Below, one piece after another: positions 35,683 through 44,037 of a stretch of DNA of 64,000 nucleotides; position 1 is the first letter of the stretch, and every line of letters starts with the position of its first letter. The notes under the pieces were generated by a model. The model ran no database searches. It had not been told where the DNA came from and saw nothing but the letters and a program-made list of their open reading frames with translations. A program made the translations under genes and the position numbers. Origin of the DNA: Zobellia uliginosa. GTDB taxonomy: Bacteria; Bacteroidota; Bacteroidia; Flavobacteriales; Flavobacteriaceae. The stretch is taken from contig NZ_FTOB01000006.1 of assembly GCF_900156625.1 (NCBI RefSeq), positions 141,871 to 205,870 of the forward strand, in the 5' to 3' direction.

Positions 35683-36267
35683 TTAATTTACCGATATCTC
35701 CTTGTAGTAGGTTTCTTTGCTATCCCTTACTACTACCGTGTAATCTCCGGAATAGGCCTTGGTAAAATCAAATGCTTTTTCAATAGTCATCTCGCCTTCT
35801 CTCTTTTCCGAGAAAACCAATCGATTACTACTGTCATAAACTTGTATGTTTACGTTTTTCTTATCGAGGTTCAATAGGTTCAAATAAACCATACCTTCTT
35901 TCACCCTAAAGACCGGTTTGCTGTTTTCTTTCCTATCGATAACCTTCACATCGCTACCCACAATACTTATAGTATAAGATATCGTCTTTAATTCATCTTC
36001 CGATTTAAAGAAATATAGACCATCTTCAAGGTTAGACAAGTCGAATTTCTTGGCGTAAGCCCCTTTTTCAACTTTTTCAAAGAATATAACGTTCTGTTCC
36101 GCGTCGATGAACTTGATAGTTGTGCTTCCCGATTGGGTATCAAGCTCGTATACGAAACTTTTTACATTTTCATTAGGTACAACGCTCAGTTTAGGCTCAT
36201 TCGCTAATCCAACAGTCGTGCTGAATAATAATGCGATCATTGCTGCTGTTCTTACTACTTTTTTCAT
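35683..36267 (-). CDS. Exported hypothetical protein, DUF3244/T9SS-CTD-like repeats
   Basis: Exported protein of 194 residues. MKKVVRTAAMIALLFSTTVG is a signal peptide ending near LANEP. The rest is beta-rich with two similar halves: FIDAEQNVIFFEKVEKGAYA, SNLEDGLYFFKSE and then VYDSSNRLVFSEKREGEMTI, TKAYSGDYTVVVRDS. Each half resembles the C-terminal part of a type A T9SS sorting domain (YDSSGRLVF, then GxYxxxVxD). It could therefore be a secreted two-domain protein of this fold rather than a cargo with a tag. Function unknown. A 18-base inverted repeat lies in its leader. Confidence 0.65.
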   Translation of the reverse strand: MKKVVRTAAMIALLFSTTVGLANEPKLSVVPNENVKSFVYELDTQSGSTTIKFIDAEQNVIFFEKVEKGAYAKKFDLSNLEDGLYFFKSEDELKTISYTISIVGSDVKVIDRKENSKPVFRVKEGMVYLNLLNLDKKNVNIQVYDSSNRLVFSEKREGEMTIEKAFDFTKAYSGDYTVVVRDSKETYYKEISVN

Positions 36268-36284
36268 GTCGTTGTTGTTTTGGA

Positions 36285-36302
36285 ACCTGTCGTGAAACAG
36301 GT
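36285..36302 (-). promoter_or_regulatory. Leader hairpin
   Basis: ACCTGT / ACAGGT with a six-base spacer, 18 to 35 bases before the start of the exported-protein gene. It lies between the -7 box and the ATG and might affect mRNA stability or translation. Low certainty. Confidence 0.25.
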
Positions 36303-36330
36303 CGATTAATATTGGTTTAATATTACACTA

Positions 36331-36338
36331 CAAACATA
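36331..36338 (-). promoter_or_regulatory. Candidate -7 box for the exported protein gene
   Basis: TATGTTTG on the minus strand matches TAnnTTTG, 64 bases before the start codon. The nearest upstream TTG is 28 bases away, longer than ideal. Confidence 0.35.
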
Positions 36339-36446
36339 CCGCCGTATTTCCTCTCCCACTACTCCACAATTGGCCAAAAACTATGGTATTTTAACATCGC
36401 ATATTTACCAAAACACCTCATAGGGTAATATTGAATATATTTTAGT

Positions 36447-36454
36447 TAATTTTG
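36447..36454 (+). promoter_or_regulatory. Candidate -7 box for the AraC-AlkB genes
   Basis: TAATTTTG matches TAnnTTTG, 54 bases before the AraC-type start codon. A TTG occurs 13 bases upstream, shorter than the usual spacing. Confidence 0.35.
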
Positions 36455-36508
36455 CAAAGAAAGGAAGAAACAACCTTGTTTAATTTTGTCATTCAAATAC
36501 CCCCGTAG

Positions 36509-37378
36509 ATGAATCAGAAACCCGCTTTTGAGGCCATTGAACCCAGTTTTGGGCATTCTTATACGTATCAACGGTTTGATGCGACCAAGAACAACAAAAA
36601 CAACATCTGGCATTACCACCCTGAAATAGAACTGGTTCACGTAAACGGTGGATCGGGAAAAAGACAGATCGGAAGCCATGTTTCGTACTACTCCAACGGC
36701 GACCTTATATTAATAGGAAGCAATTTACCCCACTGTGGCTTTACCGATAAGCTTACAGGCAACGAGAGTGAGACCATTATTCAGATGAAGCAAGACTTTT
36801 TGGGAAATGACTTTTTTGATATTCCCGAAATGAAAAAGATCCAATCCCTCTTTGAAATGGCCAAGGGTGGTATCGCCTTTTCAGGAAAGACCAAAAGAAA
36901 GATCGGTGAGAAGATGCAGATATTGGAGTACCAGACTCATTTTCAGCGCCTACTCTCCATTTTGAACATTTTGAACGAACTGGGCAACTCCAAAGATTTC
37001 AAGATTCTCAATGCGGAAGGTTTTTCCATGGAGACCGAAGTAAAAGACAATGACCGTATCAATGTGGTCTTCAACCATGTAAAGAACAACTTCAAAGAAG
37101 AAATAACCTTAGACGAAATCAGTAATATGGTGAGCATGACGGTACCATCTTTCTGCCGTTACTTTAAAAAGATTACCAATAAGACTTTCGTTCAATTCGT
37201 AAACGAGTACCGCTTGGTGCATGCCTCCAAGCTCTTGGCCGAGCAGCCCTTAAGTATTACCGAGGTTTGTTTCGAAAGCGGATTCAATAACTTTTCGCAT
37301 TTTAATAAGCAGTTCAAGGCCTTTACCGGGCAAAACCCATCGGAGTATAGAAATGAGCTGAAAACGGTCCTTAAATAA
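36509..37378 (+). CDS. AraC family transcriptional regulator
   Basis: Regulator of 289 residues. The N-terminal cupin domain has WHYHPEIELVHVNGGSG and YYSNGDLILIGSNLPH, a sensing part for a small ligand. The C-terminal two helix-turn-helix units are EITLDEISNMVSMTVPSFCR and PLSITEVCFESGFNNFSHFN with FKAFTGQNPSEYR. Such proteins usually govern sugar or stress genes. The stop codon shares one base with the ATG of the AlkB-like gene (TAATG), so the two are translated from one message. Confidence 0.92.
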   Translation: MNQKPAFEAIEPSFGHSYTYQRFDATKNNKNNIWHYHPEIELVHVNGGSGKRQIGSHVSYYSNGDLILIGSNLPHCGFTDKLTGNESETIIQMKQDFLGNDFFDIPEMKKIQSLFEMAKGGIAFSGKTKRKIGEKMQILEYQTHFQRLLSILNILNELGNSKDFKILNAEGFSMETEVKDNDRINVVFNHVKNNFKEEITLDEISNMVSMTVPSFCRYFKKITNKTFVQFVNEYRLVHASKLLAEQPLSITEVCFESGFNNFSHFNKQFKAFTGQNPSEYRNELKTVLK

Positions 37379-37977
37379 TGAAAGGGCTGTTTCCGAACGA
37401 GGTCCACCTAAATCTGCCCGATAGCGATATCGTCTATTATCCTGATTTCTTGGAACGCTCGGAGGCCGACAGCCACTTTGACCTACTTTATAAGGAAACA
37501 CCATGGCAGCAAGACCATATTTCCCTATTTGGCAAACGCTACGCCCAACCCAGACTCACCGCTTTGTACGGCAACAACGGGAAGCCCTATTCATATTCAA
37601 ATTTGGTGATGCTCCCCCATTCATATACAGAGAGCCTTTTAAAAATAAAGAATAAAGTAGAGGCCCAAAGCGGAACAAGCTTTACTTCCTGCCTCCTAAA
37701 CCTGTACCGCAACGGTCGGGATAGCAACGGATGGCATACCGATAACGAAAAAGAATTAGGAAAACACCCCATCATTGCTTCGGTAAGTTTAGGGCAAGAA
37801 CGTTTCTTCCACTTGAAACACAGAACGGACAAAAGTTTAAAACAAAAGCTCTTATTACAACACGGAAGCCTTTTATTGATGAAGGGCCCTACACAAGAAG
37901 CCTGGCTGCACCAAATACCGAAAACGGCAAAACCTATCGGCGCCCGTATCAACCTGACCTTTAGAATTATTGCATAA
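37378..37977 (+). CDS. AlkB-like 2-oxoglutarate/Fe(II) dioxygenase
   Basis: Dioxygenase of 199 residues in the AlkB/ALKBH2-3-like family, repairing alkylated bases. The iron ligands are visible in NGWHTDNEKELG (HXD) and WLHQIPKTAK (late His); RINLTFRII is the 2-oxoglutarate-binding RXNXTFR. QPRLTALYGNNGKPYSYS holds the substrate-recognition lid. It is joined to the AraC-type regulator by a one-base overlap. Unlike the ada-alkB arrangement, the regulator is not an Ada methyltransferase. A hairpin terminator follows the stop codon at once. Confidence 0.93.
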   Translation: MKGLFPNEVHLNLPDSDIVYYPDFLERSEADSHFDLLYKETPWQQDHISLFGKRYAQPRLTALYGNNGKPYSYSNLVMLPHSYTESLLKIKNKVEAQSGTSFTSCLLNLYRNGRDSNGWHTDNEKELGKHPIIASVSLGQERFFHLKHRTDKSLKQKLLLQHGSLLLMKGPTQEAWLHQIPKTAKPIGARINLTFRIIA

Positions 37978-38012
37978 AAAAATCGGCCATTTTGCAATGA
38001 CCGATTTTTTTT
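37976..38012. terminator. Terminator after the AlkB-like gene
   Basis: Stem AAAAAATCGGCCAT / ATGACCGATTTTTT (one mismatch) with a short loop and a T-run of eight. It overlaps the stop codon region. On the minus strand it can also serve the S1/P1 nuclease gene 150 bases away, less likely. Confidence 0.8.
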
Positions 38013-38162
38013 CCCTTTAGCTATGAGAAGGTTACTGTCTTTAAACGTCGGGCGCCGAATAATTTCCTCGCAACCATCTACATAAATATAACTTCAAATA
38101 GACGAGGGGGGTATAAGGATTCGTTGAATTCCAGTTTTTTTTGATAAATGGTCGATTCCATT

Positions 38163-38933
38163 TTAAAAAAGCCCGTTCAAGACCTTGGCCAAACGCAGTC
38201 CGCCCTTTTGCAATTGGTCTTCAACGGTGCCCCACCAATCAAAACTATAGCGATAATATAATTTTTCACCAGCCTCCACTGAACCGTACAATTTTTGGGC
38301 GATATCTTGGGACTCCCCTACCCAGTCGTAAAGAGTTCCCTCTTGAATCTGCTTGATTTGCTTTTTTGAAAGTTTGGGCAAGCTTGACGCCAATTCGGTA
38401 TAGCTCATACCGTAGTCGTTGATCATATTAGAATCCCAAACTTTGTGGAGGTTACTCCCCTTGTTGAACCATTGCACCTGAATATCGTTCCCTCCCCTAT
38501 CTTCAAAACGGCCTACATGTAAGGGCTGGTGAAGATCACCGATCAAGTGGACCAACATTTTTAGATAAAACACCTTATCTTCCCTTTTGCTGTTCGGATC
38601 TTTTATGATTTCAACACATTTCTGTATTCCTACTACAATATCCCCGTGTTTGTTGGGCTCGATATCGGAATACCTCTTTCCATCCGGAATGTTTACGTAA
38701 TGCCAAGCACTGAATTCTTTAAAGGCTCTGTCGGCCTTAATGTCATCTCCAAACGTAGATACATAGGCAAGGTCTTTACCGTTCAATAATTTCTTCAGGG
38801 CTTTCCTGGTTTTTTTTGAAAGGTGTTGCTGTGCTACCTCGCCAACGGTCCGGTGTCCGGTTTTAGACCATTCGCCCTCGTTTGCGTTAGAAAATAAGCT
38901 AATAAAGAACAAAAAGAATACTATTTTTCTCAT
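38163..38933 (-). CDS. Secreted S1/P1 family nuclease
   Basis: Zinc nuclease of 256 residues from the ATG at 38933 (a TTG two codons upstream is possible). MRKIVFFLFFISLFSNANEG is the signal, and the mature protein starts with Trp in WSKTGHRTVGEVA, the N-terminal zinc ligand. Other zinc-site residues are in HLIGDLHQPLHVGRFEDRGG and WDSNMINDYG. It degrades single-stranded nucleic acid, probably outside the cytoplasm for phosphate or nucleoside supply. A -7 box lies upstream. Confidence 0.92.
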   Translation of the reverse strand: MRKIVFFLFFISLFSNANEGEWSKTGHRTVGEVAQQHLSKKTRKALKKLLNGKDLAYVSTFGDDIKADRAFKEFSAWHYVNIPDGKRYSDIEPNKHGDIVVGIQKCVEIIKDPNSKREDKVFYLKMLVHLIGDLHQPLHVGRFEDRGGNDIQVQWFNKGSNLHKVWDSNMINDYGMSYTELASSLPKLSKKQIKQIQEGTLYDWVGESQDIAQKLYGSVEAGEKLYYRYSFDWWGTVEDQLQKGGLRLAKVLNGLF

Positions 38934-38949
38934 GGACAAAATTTACGGA

Positions 38950-38957
38950 CAAAAGTA
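38950..38957 (-). promoter_or_regulatory. Candidate -7 box for the S1/P1 nuclease
   Basis: TACTTTTG on the minus strand matches TAnnTTTG exactly, 16 bases before the ATG. No TTG at ideal distance. Confidence 0.35.
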
Positions 38958-39037
38958 GAAAATTAGAGTTTAATCTATTGTTAAGAAGCCCAAGGGTTTC
39001 ATTTTTTAATTTGATATTGCATCTAAAATTTATCGAT

Positions 39038-41287
39038 TTGGTTTTAAAAAAAATAAAGTCCCCTTTTCTAAGATATACCCTACTGGCGGCACTTGCCCTC
39101 GTGCTGTTTTTCTTTGTATTCATACTGAGTATTTATTGGGGCGCATGGGGCAAGGTTCCCAACAAGGAAGAGCTTTCTGACTTTCAGTACCAAAGGGCAT
39201 CGGAAGTATACACGGCAGATAGCGTGCTCATTGGCAAGTTTTACCTTTACGATAGACAGCCTATTGCTTTTGAGGCTATTCCGGAACACCTACGCAACGC
39301 ACTTGTATCTATAGAAGACGAGCGCTTTTACGACCATTCGGGCATTGATTACCAAAGTTTGGGCCGTGTTGCCGTAAAGACGATTCTTATGCAAGACCAA
39401 TCGGCAGGTGGCGGTAGCACCCTCACCCAGCAACTTGCCAAGAATTTATATCCGCGTAGGGACAGAAAAAAAACAAATATTGTAGTCGACAAGATAAAAG
39501 AGATGGTCATTGCTTCCCGACTGGAAGAGATTTATACCAAAGAAGAAATCCTGACCCATTACCTAAATACCGTTTCCTTTGGCGATAATACTTTTGGCAT
39601 TGAAAGTGCATCCCTTAAGTTTTTCAATAAGCCGGCCAAAAACCTTAACGTAGAAGAAGGTGCCGTTCTCGTAGGAATGTTAAAGGCAACCTATGGCTAT
39701 AATCCCCGTATATTCCCTGAAAGAAGTCTCGAACGAAGAAACCTGGTACTTCAGGCCATGGCGAACAACAATCACCTTTCGAACGAAGAGAAGGATAGCC
39801 TTACCGATAAACCGCTAAAACTCGACTACCGCGATTTCGACAACAATGCCGGTCTAGCCCCGTATTTTAGGGAAGAGGTAAGAAAGCAACTGCTTAAATG
39901 GAACGCAAAACAAAAGGAAGAAGGCCATGACTACAACATTTACACCTCGGGACTAAAAGTCTACACCACCCTCGATTACAATATGCAGTTCTGGGCCGAA
40001 GAGGCCATGCGCGAACATATGCAGTCGCTTCAAGGCAGTTTTGAAAAAAGCTATGGCAAGAACGCACCCTGGCGTACCAACAAAAAGCTGATTGAAAAAG
40101 TCGTCAAGCAATCAGGCATATACCAAAAACTAAAAAAACAGGGTCTCGAACATGGGCAAATCATCGATTCGCTCAGCAAAAAGAAGCAAATGGTCTTGAC
40201 CGACTGGGAGGGTGAAAAAACCGTTCAAGCCAGCAGTATAGACAGTATAACGCACTACATGAAATTCTTGAACACCGGCTCATTGGCCCTTGACCCAAAG
40301 ACCGGTGCCGTTAAAACCTGGATCGGAGGTATAGATTTCGAACATTTTAAATTCGACCATGTTGCCCAAAGCAAACGACAGGTTGGCTCTACGTTCAAGC
40401 CCATTGTTTATACCACAGCACTTGAAACAGGTATTTTACCCTGCACCTATTTTTCAGCTGAAGAAGTGGCCTATGAAAACCTAAAGGGGTGGTCGCCCAG
40501 CAACTCCGGAAAAAAAGACGAAACCTATCTCAACTATTCCATGGAGGAAGCCTTGAGCCATTCGGTAAACACCGTTGCCGTAAAGGTCTTGGAAAAGGCC
40601 GGCATCAGCAATGTATTGACCATGGCCAAAAATATGGGCATTTTCTCAAAATTGCCCGAGCAGCCCTCATTGGCCTTGGGTACCGGCGAAATTTACTTGA
40701 ACGAATTGGCCGGTGCCTATGCCAGTTATGTCAACGATGGCAGGGCCGTTCTTCCCTATCTCATCGAAAAAATAACGGATAAAAAGGACTCCGTTTTGAT
40801 GGAATTTAAACCGAAACGGGCCAGAAAGACGGCTTTTTCAGAGGAAACAAGACAGATTATGATCGAGATGATGAAAGGCACGATCGACAGGGGTACGGCT
40901 TCCCGGATACGTTCTACCTATAAATTGAACAATGCCATTGCCGGAAAGACCGGAACCACACAAAACAACAAAGATGCCTGGTTCGTTGCCATCACACCTA
41001 AACTGGTGCATGTGACCTGGGTGGGACTCGACCATCATGAAATCGGGTTTAAAAGTACAAGTCTAGGACAAGGTGCCAACGCGGCATTACCTATTTTTGC
41101 CAAATGGATGCAAGAAATGAACAAGCATCCGTATTATAACGAAATAACAAAGGCCCAGTTCGAACGGCCCAATCCGGCCATATTGGAAATGCTAGACTGC
41201 GAACCCGTAAAACGCGATGGTTTCTTCAAGCGCCTCTTTAAAAACCCGGATAAAAAGAAGACCAAAAAATTTAGAAAAGGAAATTAA
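39038..41287 (+). CDS. Penicillin-binding protein 1A (bifunctional transglycosylase/transpeptidase)
   Basis: Class A PBP of about 749 residues that builds and cross-links peptidoglycan. No ATG precedes the membrane helix in frame; I chose TTG at 39038 (VLKKIKSPFLRY follows), and TTG at 39017 or 38978 are alternatives. The membrane segment is LLAALALVLFFFVFILS. The GT51 domain has VSIEDERFYDHSGIDY (Glu near residue 93) and GGGSTLTQQLAKNLY. The transpeptidase shows GSTFKPIVYTTAL (SXXK about residue 450), SHSVNTVAV (SXN) and GKTGTTQNNKDAWF (KTG about 637). It heads a row with the phosphatase gene 27 bases downstream. Confidence 0.93.
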   Translation: MVLKKIKSPFLRYTLLAALALVLFFFVFILSIYWGAWGKVPNKEELSDFQYQRASEVYTADSVLIGKFYLYDRQPIAFEAIPEHLRNALVSIEDERFYDHSGIDYQSLGRVAVKTILMQDQSAGGGSTLTQQLAKNLYPRRDRKKTNIVVDKIKEMVIASRLEEIYTKEEILTHYLNTVSFGDNTFGIESASLKFFNKPAKNLNVEEGAVLVGMLKATYGYNPRIFPERSLERRNLVLQAMANNNHLSNEEKDSLTDKPLKLDYRDFDNNAGLAPYFREEVRKQLLKWNAKQKEEGHDYNIYTSGLKVYTTLDYNMQFWAEEAMREHMQSLQGSFEKSYGKNAPWRTNKKLIEKVVKQSGIYQKLKKQGLEHGQIIDSLSKKKQMVLTDWEGEKTVQASSIDSITHYMKFLNTGSLALDPKTGAVKTWIGGIDFEHFKFDHVAQSKRQVGSTFKPIVYTTALETGILPCTYFSAEEVAYENLKGWSPSNSGKKDETYLNYSMEEALSHSVNTVAVKVLEKAGISNVLTMAKNMGIFSKLPEQPSLALGTGEIYLNELAGAYASYVNDGRAVLPYLIEKITDKKDSVLMEFKPKRARKTAFSEETRQIMIEMMKGTIDRGTASRIRSTYKLNNAIAGKTGTTQNNKDAWFVAITPKLVHVTWVGLDHHEIGFKSTSLGQGANAALPIFAKWMQEMNKHPYYNEITKAQFERPNPAILEMLDCEPVKRDGFFKRLFKNPDKKKTKKFRKGN

Positions 41288-41314
41288 GCCCGACAAACTT
41301 TAAATACCATACCC

Positions 41315-42118
41315 TTGAATTACAAAATACTCTGTTCAGACTTAGATGGAACCTTATTAACCTCAAAAAGTGATGTTTCCGAGCTAACCATTGCCGAAAT
41401 ACGCCGTATAAAAACGCACATGAGAATCATATTGGTCTCGGCAAGAATGCCGAGCGCCATGACCTATTTACAACAAGACCTCGGTATAGAAGACCAACCT
41501 ATCATCTGTTACAATGGCGCCCTGGTACTTGATGGCACCCAAGAACTTTCTTCAGTACATATTGACACCGACCACCTTGATGAAATATACGGATTGGCCA
41601 AGGCCAATGGCACCCAACTAGGCCTGTACCATAAGAACGAATGGTATGTACCCACAGACTCTGAACGAGTGCAGAAAGAGATCAGGTACACCAAGACCAC
41701 ACCGGTTTTCAGACCCACATCGGAAACCCTTTCCGATTGGAAAGACCGTGAACTGGGGGCCCATAAAATAATGCTCATGAGTACCAAAGCCCATGCCGAC
41801 ACCCTGTACCCCATTCTTGAAGAAGAACTGGGCACCCACCTCAACCTCTATCGCTCCAACGATACTTTGATCGAAATAGCCCCGAAATCCGTTTCTAAAC
41901 TATCGGCCATACAATCATTGTTGCGACAAGATGAGTCATTGGAACATGTAATTTCCTTTGGCGACAATTACAACGATATTGAAATGCTGCAAAACAGTGG
42001 CTGTGGGGTAGCCGTGGGCAACGCCCGGGAGGAAGTAAAGGCCATCTCCAATGCGGTAACCCTAGCCAACACCGAAAACGGTGTGGCACACTATATTCGA
42101 AAGCATCTGGTAATTTGA
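41315..42118 (+). CDS. Cof-type HAD phosphatase
   Basis: HAD-superfamily phosphatase of 267 residues, class IIB cap type (Cof). Motif I is LCSDLDGTLLTSKSDVSE, motif II LVSARMPSAM, motif III SKLSAIQSLL, motif IV FGDNYNDIEMLQNSG. It hydrolyses phosphate esters such as sugar phosphates or cofactors such as pyridoxal phosphate or FMN; specificity cannot be predicted. It starts with TTG at 41315; no in-frame ATG lies before motif I. It is probably co-transcribed with the PBP gene and the DUF819 gene. Confidence 0.9.
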   Translation: MNYKILCSDLDGTLLTSKSDVSELTIAEIRRIKTHMRIILVSARMPSAMTYLQQDLGIEDQPIICYNGALVLDGTQELSSVHIDTDHLDEIYGLAKANGTQLGLYHKNEWYVPTDSERVQKEIRYTKTTPVFRPTSETLSDWKDRELGAHKIMLMSTKAHADTLYPILEEELGTHLNLYRSNDTLIEIAPKSVSKLSAIQSLLRQDESLEHVISFGDNYNDIEMLQNSGCGVAVGNAREEVKAISNAVTLANTENGVAHYIRKHLVI

Positions 42119-42149
42119 TTATATTTGAAAAAAAGCATCCCAAAATCAT

Positions 42150-43466
42150 ATGACCGAACCGTTATTACCCGCTCCACTAATAACCGATGACACCGTTGTT
42201 TTTGGATTATTGGCACTCTGCCTAGGTTTCATTTTTTATGGCTCATCTAGGGAAAAAGGACTCTGGAGCAAATTCTACGGCATTGTTCCCGCCGTACTCA
42301 TGTGTTATCTATTGCCCGGTATACTTGCCTCTACAGGCATTATTGCAGAAAAGTGGCATACGGTAAACGATGCCGGCGAAATCATTGCCCATAGCTCAAA
42401 ACTTTATCACGTGGCCAGTCGCTATCTATTGCCTGCGGCCTTGGTACTTATGACCTTGAGTATTGACCTAAAGGCCATTGCCAACTTAGGCTCAAAGGCG
42501 TTGATTATGTTCTTAACGGGTAGCGTAGGAATTATTATCGGCGGACCAATTGCCATTTTGATCGTATCGATTTTTTCCCCCGATACCGTAGGCGGAAACG
42601 ATTTTGATGCGGTGTGGAGAGGACTTTCTACTATTGCCGGTAGTTGGATCGGTGGCGGGGCCAATCAGGCCGCCATGTACGAAATCTTTAAATATACGCC
42701 TGAAAAATATGGCGCTATGGTGCTTGTAGATATTGTTGTTGCCAATATTTGGATGGCTGTTATTCTTTTAGGTGTAGGCCGTACCAAACAAATTGACAAA
42801 TGGCTCAAGGCCGATACTTCCGCTATAGAAACCCTTAAAGTTAAGGTGACCGCTTTTGCTGAAAAAATAACCCGCGTACCTACTTTAAAAGATTATATGA
42901 TGATGCTCTGTTTTGCTTTTACAGCAACGGGTATCGCGCATTTCTTTGGGAATAATATCAGTGATATGTTAACGAACTCTTTTGAAAGCGTTCGTGACCA
43001 AAAAAGCTTTCTATCTTTCTTGGGTTCCAGTTTCTTTTGGATGGTAGTGATTGCCACGGCAGCTGGTATAGCCCTATCATTTACCAAAGCTAAAAACTAT
43101 GAAGGAGCCGGCGCCAGTAAAATTGGCGGAATGTTCATTTATCTTCTCGTAGCGACCATAGGTATGAAAATGGACCTTGGAAAGGTACTTGAAAACCCTG
43201 GATTGATAGCCATTGGTTTTATTTGGATTTCCATTCATGCAGGACTATTGATTTTGGTAGCCAAACTAATCAAAGCGCCTTTTTTCTTTTTAGCGGTAGG
43301 TAGCCAGGCTAATGTGGGTGGTGCCGCTTCGGCTCCCGTTGTTGCTGCGGAATTTCACCCATCATTGACTTCCGTAGGGGTACTTCTAGCTGTTTTCGGT
43401 TATGTAGTAGGTACGGGTGGTGCACTGCTCTGTGCGTATTTGATGGAGGTGGCTTCTTCGCTTTAA
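42150..43466 (+). CDS. DUF819 family membrane protein (YjcL-like)
   Basis: Membrane protein of 438 residues with about 12 hydrophobic segments. Family features include WRGLSTIAGSWIGGGANQAA and PVVAAEFHPSLTSVGVLLAV, with an inverted-repeat layout as in related transporters. DUF819 proteins are of unknown function, and transporter is a guess from the fold. It follows the Cof-type phosphatase gene by 31 bases. After it the sequence changes to an AT-rich decayed gene. Confidence 0.85.
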   Translation: MTEPLLPAPLITDDTVVFGLLALCLGFIFYGSSREKGLWSKFYGIVPAVLMCYLLPGILASTGIIAEKWHTVNDAGEIIAHSSKLYHVASRYLLPAALVLMTLSIDLKAIANLGSKALIMFLTGSVGIIIGGPIAILIVSIFSPDTVGGNDFDAVWRGLSTIAGSWIGGGANQAAMYEIFKYTPEKYGAMVLVDIVVANIWMAVILLGVGRTKQIDKWLKADTSAIETLKVKVTAFAEKITRVPTLKDYMMMLCFAFTATGIAHFFGNNISDMLTNSFESVRDQKSFLSFLGSSFFWMVVIATAAGIALSFTKAKNYEGAGASKIGGMFIYLLVATIGMKMDLGKVLENPGLIAIGFIWISIHAGLLILVAKLIKAPFFFLAVGSQANVGGAASAPVVAAEFHPSLTSVGVLLAVFGYVVGTGGALLCAYLMEVASSL

Positions 43467-43506
43467 GTATAAGTTTTAAAATTTGTTTATCTCGAACATT
43501 ACAAGA

Positions 43507-43965
43507 ATGAAAAACTTAACGGTCTTTTTGTTTTTTATTGTTTCGATTACGTATTCGCAAACAGCCGAATTCGGTAATCTCACGAAAAAGTCAGAGTATA
43601 AAAACAATAAACGGATATAAAATCAATATTGGAGACACTTTAACCTAGGTATTCCAAGCTCGGACTCAGGATTCGCTTATATCTCTCAAAATGGGCAAAG
43701 AGTATCCCATACTTTGGCAGGAAAACCAATCGTAATCGACAAATTAAAGACTTACGGAAACAAAAAAAGTCGTTACAAGATGTATGCCCAGTTTAAAGGA
43801 TATGGACTTCTTCCTGTTTTGATAGATTATGAAACGGCTTTGGAACTGGGAGAGATTAAAAATCCTGATAAAAAAATAACTAGAGAACAAGCTCTTGCCC
43901 AACTTAAGGAAGCTAAAAAATTACTAGATCTGGAAGTGCTCACACAAAAAAATATGAAGAACTAA
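43507..43965 (+). pseudogene. Broken small exported protein gene, two compensating frameshifts
   Basis: Read from the ATG at 43507, the frame gives a signal peptide (TVFLFFIVSITYSQ), then EFGNLTKKSEYK, and stops at TAA 43618-43620. The continuing protein is found in the next frame for about 15 codons (GYKINIGDTL), then back in the original frame, where an open stretch runs from 43621 to 43965 with IPSSDSGFAYISQNGQ, AQFKGYGLLPVLIDYETALE and a helical end. One extra base near 43601-43606 and one lost base near 43645 restore a smooth product of about 150 residues. This looks like a family of flavobacterial exported proteins with a SHOCT-like C-terminus, of unknown function. Sequencing error is possible. 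Confidence 0.65.
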
Positions 43966-44037
43966 AAACCAAATTGACACCAAAATTATGAATGACTAGA
44001 TATCAACATTCACCTTTACCTCTTATTCATTCAAACA

